From positions 6,137,273-6,201,272 of the forward strand of contig OZ007505.1 of NCBI GenBank assembly GCA_963931865.1: 64,000 nucleotides of DNA. The letters run 5' to 3'. Source of the stretch: Axinella damicornis (lineage: Eukaryota; Porifera; Demospongiae; Axinellida; Axinellidae). Position numbers and translations under genes: made by a program. The notes under the pieces are model-generated. The model ran no database searches, had not been told where the DNA came from, and was given only the letters and a program-made list of their open reading frames with translations. The number at the start of each line of letters is the position of its first letter. Position 1 is the first letter of the stretch. Positions 1-8,415 of this stretch are shown here, one piece after another.

Positions 1-107
1 TGCTAGTAGCGATGGCGGCTGAGTGTAGTGGGTAGTTATTTCACCTGGAGAAGGTTTCCACCATCTCCTTTGACAAAAAGTGAATCAAAGAAAGCTTTGA
101 CCTTGGA

Positions 108-386
108 ATGAACGACTGGAATGATTCTGATGACGACTTTGAACCACTGAATAAAAGACCGAAGAGCGCATGTACGCGGTTTGCAGTATTAACTAGCGAC
201 GAGTTGACAGAAAAGTCAAAAGGAGTAATCCCAAAGAACACGAAGAAGAATGACCAGTGGCCTTTAACGCAATGGATGGAGGAGAGAAACAAGCGCTCGC
301 CAAGATGTCCAGTGTCCTCAAAGATGTCGAGCGGTTGGCGATTGTTACGGCGCATGATCCGCTGCAGTCCACAAAGCAGCAGGTGA
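108..386 (+). pseudogene. N-terminal fragment of a Crypton-like/DUF3504 protein
   Basis: An open frame starts at ATG 108. It has an acidic start and then a segment reading RFAVLTSDELTE, PKNTKKNDQW and WMEERNKR. That pattern resembles the region before the core of DUF3504 proteins (ZMYM2/QRICH1/Crypton type), where an NTKK motif precedes a Trp-rich helix. The similarity stops near position 300 and the rest of the frame looks non-coding or frameshifted. The matching catalytic part lies at 19,316-19,942 on the same strand, beyond the hAT insertion. The simplest inference is one older element or gene that the hAT split. A domesticated host gene exon is the alternative. I saw no intermediate core-binding domain. 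Confidence 0.4.
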
Positions 387-583
387 ATTGATGATGGGGG
401 TACTTGCTACCATTTTTCTATCTCACTTCGATCATGAACAGTGAGAGCCACTTAGTCATACGCTCAGCGTCTTCGGTTTCCAGTATATTCTTACAAGAAG
501 GATGTACATTTTCGTGGCCTTCAGGGAACAATGGAGTCTGTGTTTCAGTCGTTGCACAGTGAATGAATAGGAGCTGAAGTGAA

Positions 584-591
584 GCACATCC
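584..591. repeat. Left 8-bp target site duplication of the hAT element
   Basis: GCACATCC here is repeated exactly at 18,303-18,310, just outside the right terminus. Eight base pairs is the standard hAT duplication length. Confidence 0.85.
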
Positions 592-1207
592 ATACTTGCC
601 AACCGTCCCGGAATTTCCGGGACTGTCCTGGAAACTTTTGTCCTGCTGTCCCGGAAACAATCAAAATTGTCCCGGAAATTATACACGTGGCCTAGGCGTT
701 TACTGCGTACAAGCAAGTCTGTCTACCACGGTCTACCTGCGAGATGAGTGCCAGTACCAGTGGGTCAGAACGGCTAGAACCGGAGTCCAAGAAGGCCAAA
801 AGGTCATGCAAGTGGCATCCCGATTGGAAGCGCTATAATGTGTCCTCAAGCAGAAAGGGAGCCTCTTTCGTCCGTTGTAACATTTGTAACACCGATTTCT
901 CTGTGGCAAGTGGAGGGGTTCACGAAGTTAAACGTCATGTAGAGTCAAAGAAACATAAGGAACTTGCTTGTAGCGTAAGTCGCCAATTATCGGCCGGTAC
1001 CAATTATCGGCCAGTTATTCCGATCTCTTGCGAAACGATGTTAACTCTATTACGCATGCGCAGTAGTGCACATCACATCCTCGAGGCCTCGTGAACGTTT
1101 ACACGTATAGCAAGAGACGGGTGAGTTTACCAAGCCATCTCGACTTCCTCTTTGTGGTAAGGCGTCTCTAGTGTACAAAATGCGTTTGTAGATATGTATC
1201 TTTTCGG

Positions 1208-2240
1208 GGTATTGGCTGTTAGGAATGTTCTACTGTCAGAAGTTTACTGCCAGTGTTGTTTATTCATTTCGTAGTGCCGACATCACATCTTGGGGCCTCG
1301 TGCTCATTGAGAGGGGTGAGGCGCTTTACCAATCGATGTCAACTGACTGTTTGTGGGGGTATTGGCCATTAGGAATGTTCGACTGTCAGTAGTTACTGCC
1401 AGTGTTGTTTCATGATTCATTTCGTGATAGGTGAGGCGTTTTCTAGCGATCACTGTTGATGTTCGTGGTCTGTGTAGCACATCCAATTGATGAGGTACAA
1501 AATGCGTTTGTAGATATGTCGGATTAGGAATGTTCTACTGTCGGTTTCACTGCCAATATTGTTCCTTCATTTTTGTAGTGCACATCACATCCTTGGGGCC
1601 TGCCTCGTGCTCGTTGAACATTTATACTTAGGCGTCTTCACCTCCTTGGGGCCTCGTGCTCGTTGAGCATTTATTCTTAGGCGTCTTGTCGGACATACTG
1701 TTCGAGGTAAGGCGTATCTGGTTTACAAAATGTGTTGGGGGTATTGGCCATTTGGAATGCTCTACCGTCAGTTTACTGCCAATATTGTTTATTCATTTCG
1801 TAGTGCACATCACATCCTTGGGGCCTGCCTCGTGCTCGTTGAACATTTATACTTAGGCGTCTTCACCTCCTTGGGGCTTCGTGCTCTTTGAGCATTTATT
1901 CTTAGGCGTCTTGTCGGACATACTGTTCGAGGTAAGGCGTATCTGGTTTACAAAATGTGTTGGCCATTTGGAATGCTCTACCGTCAGTTTACTGCCAATA
2001 TTGTTTATTCATTTCGTAGTGCACATCACATCCTTGGGGCCTGCCTCGTGCTCGTTGAACATTTATACTTAGGCGTCTTCACCTCCTTGGGGCCTCGTGC
2101 TCTTTGAGCATTTATTCTTAGGCGTCTTGTCGGACATACTGTTCGAGGTAAGGCGTATCTGGTTTACAAAATGTGTTGGGGGTATTGGCCATTTGGAATG
2201 CTCTCCGTCAGTTTACTGCCAATATTGTTTATTCATTTGT
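1208..2240 (+). repeat. Direct repeats of about 216-225 bp in the pogo 5' region
   Basis: Three near-identical units begin at about 1,575, 1,800 and 2,016 (periods 225 and 216 bp). A more diverged copy of part of the unit is visible at 1,208-1,315. Each contains the cores CACATCACATCCTTGGGGCC and TTTACTGCCAATATTG. Short open frames repeat in each unit but look like a by-product of the duplication. The repeats may be a promoter or enhancer array of the pogo element. The last unit runs into the splice acceptor at 2,242. Confidence 0.75.
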
Positions 2241-2255
2241 AGCTATAGTTATTCC

Positions 2256-2546
2256 ATGGGGAGCAATTGCTCTCATGAGCAGCCAGTAAGCGATGATGAG
2301 GAGTATGAAATACCTCCATTTGAAGCGTACAAGCATCAAAAATGCACTGTCAGGGCTCCTCATCAACTAGTCATATTGAAAGTGCCACAGAATTGTGATT
2401 ATTGTCGAATTATAAAAAAGCTTCCACATGTTAAAACTCCATATCGGTGCGAAAAGTGCCAACTGAACTTTTGTTTCAACCCACAAAGGAATCACTTCAA
2501 GAAGTGGCACAGTCCAAAGCTTGATTATGTGAGAGGGTTCACATGA
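2256..2546 (+). CDS. Small cysteine-finger protein of the pogo element
   Basis: A 96-residue frame from ATG 2,256 lies in an exon whose acceptor is at 2,241-2,242 and whose donor is AAAG|GTAGGT at 2,593/2,594. The sequence has an acidic N-terminus (SDDEEYEIPPFEAY), then CDYC, YRCEKC, NFC and a final KWHS. This spacing is like the cysteine-rich domain at the C-terminus of piggyBac transposases, here as a free-standing protein. The next exon, after an intron at 2,594-2,667, starts the DDE transposase. Both acceptors are followed by almost the same sequence (CTATAGTTAT and CTATAATTAT). The two products could therefore come from alternative use of acceptors in one transcript. The role is unknown; DNA-end or chromatin recognition is plausible. 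Confidence 0.6.
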   Translation: MGSNCSHEQPVSDDEEYEIPPFEAYKHQKCTVRAPHQLVILKVPQNCDYCRIIKKLPHVKTPYRCEKCQLNFCFNPQRNHFKKWHSPKLDYVRGFT

Positions 2547-2593
2547 ACTGAGGGGTTGGAGTCCACTACTTAACTGTTCCTTTTAATGTAAAG

Positions 2594-2667
2594 GTAGGTT
2601 GCATTATTATACACAACTTAACATGTTACAATTAAAATTTGATTGTTTATTTTCCTTTCCTCCACAG
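2594..2667 (+). other. Predicted 74-bp intron in the pogo transcript
   Basis: A consensus donor (AAAG|GTAGGT) and a pyrimidine-rich acceptor (TTTCCTTTCCTCCACAG) flank the segment between the small finger frame and the transposase start. Skipping the middle exon would place the transposase ATG first in the message. Confidence 0.5.
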
Positions 2668-2675
2668 CTATAATT

Positions 2676-5600
2676 ATGCCACGCAAGAAATGGTGGAGTC
2701 GGAAAGCTAAATCTACTCGTCCTTCATGCCAGAATTCACCTAAACGTGGAAAGAAACGTAAGCAGTGGAATAACGCTCAAATGTTGTCTGCAATTGAAAC
2801 AGCAAGAGCAGGAGTTTCGGCTAACGAAGCCGCCCGCCAACATGGTGTCCCGCCCTCCACTTTGAAGGACCGACTCAGTGGTCGGGTACTGCATGGGTCT
2901 AAGCCTGGTCCACGCCCCTACTTGAAGCCAAGTGAAGAGAGTGAACTAAGTGATTATCTGATTACAGCAGCAAAAGTAGGATATGGGAAGACCCGTAGGC
3001 AAATTAAGGGCATAGCTGAAAGTGTTGCGAAAGAAAAGGGAATCTTGAAGGGAAAGCGAATTTCGAATGGATGGTGGCGGAGATTTCTGGAAAGAAATCC
3101 CATAATTTCTCTTCGCAGTGGTGACTCCACGGCCCATGTTCGAATGCAAGCAATGAATCGTGAGAACATTGAGCAATATTATGATCTTCTTAAAGATGTC
3201 CTCGATGAATTTGATTTGGAACATCACCCCGAGCAAATCTATAACATGGATGAGTCGGGTGTACCTCTGGATCCTCGTCCACCTAAAGTAGCGGCGCGAA
3301 AAGGCCAGAGAAAAGTGAGGTATGCTTCATCTGGGAGGAAAGATCAGATAACAGTTGTGGGCTGTGGAAATGCTGTAGGACAGGCAATTCCCCCATTTGT
3401 CATTTTCGAAGGAAAGCAGCTTAACATCTTATGGACGAGAGACCAGGTTAATGGAACGCGGTACGGCATGAGTGATAAAGGCTGGATCGATAGAGTGTTG
3501 TTTCATGGATGGCTTGTGGAACATCTCTTGAAGTATGCTGTCACCTCACGCCCTCTCCTCCTCCTCCTTGATGGCCATAGCTCACATTATGACCTGGAGA
3601 CGATCAGGTTTGCAAAGGAGAACAATATCATAATTTTGTGCCTCCCCCCTCATACAACTCATGAAACGCAACCACTGGATTGCAGCTTGTTTGGGCCCCT
3701 CAAACTTCATTGGCGAGAGACTGTTCATGACTTCTATCAGAATAATCCTGGGAAAGTAATTAGCAAGCTGAATTTCTCTGGGCTTTTTCGACAGGCATGG
3801 CTGCAATCAGTTACTCCAGAGAACATTTGTAGTGGATTTCGGAAAGCTGGAGTTCATCCTTTCAATCGTAATGCAGTATCGCTTTCTCATTCTGAGCTGT
3901 TGGATAAGGAACTTCCACCAGTCTCAACCACCACTATGCTTCCTTCCACTCTTTCATCCTCCGCTAGGCAGCCCTCGAGATCTGCAGTCTCAACCTTGGC
4001 CCAGCTGTCCTCTGCTGTCTTAACCTCGGCCTCCACCTTCTCCAGCTTGGCCCGGCTGTCCTCCACTGTCTCAACCTTGCCCTCCACAGTCTCCTGCTCG
4101 GCTCGGCTGCCCTCCTCTGTCTCAACCTTCCCCGAGGAACAGGAAGACTGTTATAGACGTAGGTATGAAGAAGGGTATGATCTGATGGAGCCTGAGTATT
4201 TGTGTTGGTTGGAAACCTTTCACCCTGAAGCTGTGCCTGCTGACAGGTACAGTCTAGTAGCAGCCCCTTCAGCAAGCACCCCATTCCGAGCATCTATTTC
4301 CGATTCAGTTGTCGAGCATTTCTCGTCTGTGTCTTCGTTAGAAGCTGTAAACATAAGTGGTAGTAGTAGTACATGTAATGCAGTATCGCTTACTCATTCT
4401 GAGCTGCAATTGGATAAGGAACTTCCACCAGTCTCAACTGCCACTGGGTTTCCTTCCCTCCTTTCATCCTCTGCTAGGCAGCCCTCTGCAGTCTCAACCT
4501 CAAAGCTCGTCCTGAAATCGAAGGTGAACATGACCAGCCCAAAGCTGCCCTCCGCTGTCTTCTCCACAGTCTGCTGCTCGGCCCTGCTGCCCTCCAGTGT
4601 CTTAACCTCGCCCTCCACCTTCTCCAGTTCGGCCCAGCTGTCCTCCGCTGTCTCAACCTTGCCCTCCACAGCCTCCAGCTCGGTCCGGCTGCCCTCCAGT
4701 GTCTTAACCTTACCCTCCACCACCTCCAGCTCGGCCCGGCTGTCCTCCGCTGTCTCAACCTTGCCCTCCACAGCCTCAAGCTTGGCCCGGCTGCCCTCCA
4801 GTGTCTTAACCTTGCCCTCCACCTTCTTCAGCTCGGCCCAGCTGTCCTCCGCTGTCTCAACCTTGCCCTCCACAGCCTCCAGCTCGGCCCGGCTGCCCTC
4901 CAGTGTCTTAACCTTGCCCTCCACCTTCTCCAGCTCGGCCCGGCTGTCCTCCGCTGTCTCAACCTTGCCCTCCACAGCCTCCAGCTCGGCCCGGCTGCCC
5001 TCCAGTGTCTTAACCTTGCCCTCCACCTTCTCCAGCTCGGCCCAGCTGTCCTCCGCTGTCTCAACCTTGCCCTCCACAGTCTCCAGCTCGGCCCGGCTGC
5101 CCTCCAGTGTCTTAACCTTGCCCTCCACCTTCTCCAGCTCGGCCCAGCTGTCCTCCGCTGTCTCAATCTTGCCCTCCTCGGCCTCCAGCTTGGCCCGGCT
5201 GCCCTCCACTGTCTTAACCTTGCCCTCCACCTCCAGTTCGGCCCGTCTGCCCTCCGCCTTGCGCTCCACAGTCTCCAGCTCGGCCCGGCTGCCCTCCAGT
5301 GTCTTAACCTCGCCCTCCACCTCCTCCAGCTCGGCCCGGCTGTCTGTAAACATAAGTGGTAGTAGTACATGTACTGTGTCAGAGGAATCCTCGTCAAGTC
5401 TTAGCCAAGAAAGCCAGGAAGTTAGTGTTGTAAGGAAGTTTTTAGCACCTCTACCAATACCTTCCAGACCAGTCAAGAAGCCTTGTGGAGCAAGAATACT
5501 CACAAGTGATGAGTGTTTGGCTATGTTGGAGGAGAAACGATTGAGTAAAGAGAGAGAAGCTCAAGAGAAAGAAGAACGCAAAAAGAAACGAGTAGAGAAG

Positions 5601-6044
5601 AAAAAGCAAAAGGAAGATGAAAAGAAGAGGAAAGCAGAAGAAAGGGTCAGGAAAGCTGAGGAGAGGGCCAGAAAGCGCAACGAAAAGCAAGCGCAGCAGA
5701 AAAGCAGAAAAGCAAAGACCAGAGTGCAAAAGGCTGGAGATGCACCTAGGCCCCAAAAAGCTCGTCCTGAAATCGATGACCAGCCCAAAGCTAAGAGGAC
5801 AAGAAAGAGGGCTCGAACTGAAGTTGAAGATGATGGACCCAAGAAGAGTAGAGTGAAGGCTCAAGATGAGATAAAGGATGATCAGTGTTGTGCATGCTTT
5901 GGCACTTACGAGGAAGACCTTTTATCCGGCACAGGATGTGAGTGGCTTCAGTGTGCTTGCACTAGATGGATCCATGAAGACTGTGTTGAGAACTGTACAG
6001 TAGACTCTGAAGGGAGAGATAGGATTTGCCCTCTGTGTTTATAG
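2676..6044 (+). CDS. Pogo/Tigger-like DDE transposase with PHD-like finger
   Basis: This 1,122-residue frame starts at ATG 2,676, eight bases after a good splice acceptor. The order of parts is as follows. A basic start leads to a psq/CENP-B helix-turn-helix (about residues 25-70, with AARQHGVPPSTLKDRLSG). A second CENP-B-type DNA-binding half follows (WWRRFLERNPIISLR). The DDE_1 nuclease core has catalytic Asp residues in NMDESG (about 192), LLLLDGHSSHY (about 298) and QPLDCSLFG (about 336). A long Ser/Thr-rich linker follows, made of 17-residue repeats. A strongly basic coiled region (KRKAEERVRKAEERARK) comes next, then a Cys/His finger ending in CPLCL (5,881-6,041). The core is intact with no stop, so the protein may be active. 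The linker length is unusual for the family. Confidence 0.85.
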   Translation: MPRKKWWSRKAKSTRPSCQNSPKRGKKRKQWNNAQMLSAIETARAGVSANEAARQHGVPPSTLKDRLSGRVLHGSKPGPRPYLKPSEESELSDYLITAAKVGYGKTRRQIKGIAESVAKEKGILKGKRISNGWWRRFLERNPIISLRSGDSTAHVRMQAMNRENIEQYYDLLKDVLDEFDLEHHPEQIYNMDESGVPLDPRPPKVAARKGQRKVRYASSGRKDQITVVGCGNAVGQAIPPFVIFEGKQLNILWTRDQVNGTRYGMSDKGWIDRVLFHGWLVEHLLKYAVTSRPLLLLLDGHSSHYDLETIRFAKENNIIILCLPPHTTHETQPLDCSLFGPLKLHWRETVHDFYQNNPGKVISKLNFSGLFRQAWLQSVTPENICSGFRKAGVHPFNRNAVSLSHSELLDKELPPVSTTTMLPSTLSSSARQPSRSAVSTLAQLSSAVLTSASTFSSLARLSSTVSTLPSTVSCSARLPSSVSTFPEEQEDCYRRRYEEGYDLMEPEYLCWLETFHPEAVPADRYSLVAAPSASTPFRASISDSVVEHFSSVSSLEAVNISGSSSTCNAVSLTHSELQLDKELPPVSTATGFPSLLSSSARQPSAVSTSKLVLKSKVNMTSPKLPSAVFSTVCCSALLPSSVLTSPSTFSSSAQLSSAVSTLPSTASSSVRLPSSVLTLPSTTSSSARLSSAVSTLPSTASSLARLPSSVLTLPSTFFSSAQLSSAVSTLPSTASSSARLPSSVLTLPSTFSSSARLSSAVSTLPSTASSSARLPSSVLTLPSTFSSSAQLSSAVSTLPSTVSSSARLPSSVLTLPSTFSSSAQLSSAVSILPSSASSLARLPSTVLTLPSTSSSARLPSALRSTVSSSARLPSSVLTSPSTSSSSARLSVNISGSSTCTVSEESSSSLSQESQEVSVVRKFLAPLPIPSRPVKKPCGARILTSDECLAMLEEKRLSKEREAQEKEERKKKRVEKKKQKEDEKKRKAEERVRKAEERARKRNEKQAQQKSRKAKTRVQKAGDAPRPQKARPEIDDQPKAKRTRKRARTEVEDDGPKKSRVKAQDEIKDDQCCACFGTYEEDLLSGTGCEWLQCACTRWIHEDCVENCTVDSEGRDRICPLCL
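4550..5343 (+). repeat. 51-bp coding minisatellite in the transposase linker
   Basis: A CT-rich 51-bp unit (17 codons, for example LPSTASSSARLPSSVLT) alternates between two subtypes, giving a 102-bp higher-order period. The copies keep frame on both strands. The antisense strand is open for 369 codons (4,394-5,503) with a charged repeat such as VEGKVKTLEGSRAELE. An earlier degenerate patch at 3,950-4,130 is related. Confidence 0.8.
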
Positions 6045-6816
6045 CAATTGTGGCTCCATGCATTTTCTTTGATAATCATGATGCTTGTTGATCACCTGGC
6101 TGTTTCCACCCTCCATAATGCAGACCTCTCATAGTGAAATGGCCATAAGAGTAAATATGCTAGCTAGCTCAGTGAATAATTTTTTTTCTCGAGGAAAACT
6201 TTCTCGAAGAGTTTCGGATGAATAATTCAAGATTGGTGGCAGGTGTAAATATTGCTTGTATAGTCAGGCCAGAGCTGTAGTGTACCGTGGCCGATAATTG
6301 ATGCGGTGGTGTATTATGGGAACCGATAATTGGTACGCGTTGCCGATAATCGGTGCGTTACGTTTACGAACGCGAAGTCTCGGGGAAAAATGGGGCACGT
6401 GAGATCAAACGAACGGAAGTGATTCGCGAATAGAGCGAAGAAAGCTCGATCGTTAAATGCAAAAGCTGAGTGCAGGAGTTGCTCCTGGTGGGAGGTACAA
6501 ACTGGGGAGTGACTCTCGGACGATAATTGGCGACCTACGCTAGTATGGCCAGCCAATCTACCATCACTGCTGCCAGTTTCCAAAGGGACGTACAAAGTGA
6601 AGTCACTACAGCTGAAATCTACTTTACAACCTTCGTCGCTGAACACAACTTGCCATTTCTTGCAGCAGATCATTTCACCAAGTTATGCAAGGTAATGTTT
6701 CCAGATAGTAAGATAGCACTGGGGTTTGCTTCAGGCAGAACAAAGACAACTGCCATTGTTAAGTATGCTCTTGCACCAGCACTTAATGCTCAAGTAATTG
6801 AAGAGTGCCAATCTTC

Positions 6817-6897
6817 GGTTGTTTCTTCATATAAGAATCACGAAATACGTTAAGTCAGCATTTTACACCTAATAGTGGTGTCTTACTGTGCCCAGGG
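6817..6897 (+). repeat. Left terminal inverted repeat of the 9.7-kb element
   Basis: This non-repetitive tip of about 80 bp matches the inverse of 16,461-16,541 with one visible substitution. It leads directly into the satellite array through CTTACTGTGCCCAGGGTGTC. Confidence 0.85.
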
Positions 6898-8219
6898 TGT
6901 CTGAGGTGCCTATGGTGTCTGAGGTGCCTATGGTGTCTGAGGTGTCTGAGGTGCCTATGGTGTCTGAGGTGCCTACGGTGTCTGAGGTGCCTATGGTGTC
7001 TGAGGTGTCTGAGGTGCCTATGGTGTCTGAGGTGCCTACGGTGTCTGAGGTGCCTATGGTGTCTGAGGTGTCTGAGGTGCCTATGGTGTCTGAGGTGTCT
7101 GAGGAGCCTATGGTGTCTGAGGTGCCTACGGTGTCTGAGGTGCCTATGGTGTCTGAGGTGTCTGAGGTGCCTATGGTGTCTGAGGTGCCTATGGTGTCTG
7201 AGGTGCCTATGGTGTCAGAGGTGCCTACGGTGTCTGAGGTGCCTGTGGTGTCTGAGGTGTCTGAGGTGCCTATGGTGTCTGAGGTGCCTACGGTGTCTGA
7301 GGTGCCTATGGTGTCTGAGGTGTCTGAGGTGCCTATGGTGTCGGAGGTGCCTAGGGTGTCTGAGGTGCCTATGGTGTCTGAGGTGCCTATGGTGTCCGAG
7401 GTGCCTACGGTGTCTGAGGTGCCTATGGTGTCTGAGGTGCCTATGGTGTCGGAGGTGCCTAGGGTGTCTGAGGTGCCTATGGTGTCTGAGGTGCCTATGG
7501 TGTCTGAGGTGCCCATGGTGTCTGAGGTGCCTATGGTGCCTTTGGTGTCTGAGGTGCCCAGGGTGTCTGAGGTGCCTATGGTGTCTGAGGTGCCTATGGT
7601 GTCTGAGGTGTCTGAGGTGCCTATGGTGTTGGAGGTACCCAGGGTGTCTGAGGTGCCTATGGTGTCTGAGGTGCCTATGGTGTCTGAGGTGCCCATGGTG
7701 TCTGAGGTGCCCATGGTGTCTGAGGTGCCCAGACAGTGCCAAGGGTGTCTCAGGTGCCTAGGGTGTCTAAGGTGCCTAGGGTGTCTGAGTTGCCTATGGT
7801 GTCTGAGGTGTCTGAGGTGCCTATGGTGTCTGAGGTGTCTCAGGTGTCTGAGGTGCCTATGGTGTCTGAGGTGCCTATGGTGTCTGAGGTGCCCATGGTG
7901 TATGAGGTGCCTATGGTGTCTGAGGTGCCTATGGTGTCTGAGGTGCCTATGGTGTCTGAGGTGTCTAGGGTGTCTGAGGTGCCTATGGTGTCTGAGGTGC
8001 CTATGGTGTCTGAGGTGTCTAGGGTGTCTGAGGTGCCTATGGTGTCTGAGGTGTCTAGGGTGTCTGAGGTGCCTATGGTGTCTGAGGTGCCAATGGTGTC
8101 TGAGGTGCCTATGGTGTCTGAGGTGCCTAGGGTGTCTGAGGTGCCTATGGTGTCTGAGGTGCCTATGGTGTCTGAGGTGTCTGAGGTGCCTATGGTGTCT
8201 GAGGTGTCTGAGGTGCCTG
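6893..8219 (+). repeat. Left 18-bp satellite array (GGTGCCTATGGTGTCTGA)
   Basis: A tandem array of GTGTCTGAGGTGCCTATG with many point variants (CCTACG, CCCATG, CCTAGG) and with 9-bp half units (GGTGTCTGA repeated). Because 18 is divisible by three, several frames stay open for hundreds of codons on both strands. These frames have no protein-like complexity and are not annotated as genes. Confidence 0.9.
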
Positions 8220-8415
8220 TTTTAATACAATGAAGATTGTTCTAAAACCTACCGATATCACAATATATATAATTAAGTTTGATGCACATTACATAATTGA
8301 TGTCTTGAAAGGCTAGTGGAAATCAAGTGTGCTGCACAGCACTTAATGAGTAGTGGCAATAACAGCAATAGTAACACAACTTAGCAGTTTAATAACAAAA
8401 CAGTAACAACGGCAG

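Larger units (their letters stand above)
973..6540 (+). mobile_element. Pogo/Tigger-like (Tc1/mariner superfamily) transposon
   Basis: The terminal inverted repeat reads GCGTARGTCGCCAATTATCG and occurs at 973 and, inverted, ending at 6,540. TA duplications lie at 971-972 and 6,541-6,542, as expected for pogo elements. Extra copies of the CCGATAATTGG core occur inside both ends (near 1,001-1,013 on the left, and 6,290, 6,320 and 6,342 on the right). They are probably transposase binding sites. The element is 5,568 bp long and encodes a small cysteine finger protein and a large DDE transposase on the plus strand. It sits inside the hAT transposase coding sequence, between the BED finger and the core. 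Confidence 0.85.

Noticed and set aside
1575..2240. Repeated 65-codon frames in the pogo 5' region
   Set aside because: They exist because of the 216-225-bp duplications. The copies are separated by stops and lack protein features.
6893..8219. CRISPR-like array
   Set aside because: There are no unique spacers between units. It is a plain tandem satellite in a eukaryotic transposon.
6869..8233. Very long open frames (up to 445 codons) on both strands
   Set aside because: They are read-through of the 18-bp satellite, whose length is a multiple of three. Frames on both strands are equally open and of trivial composition.
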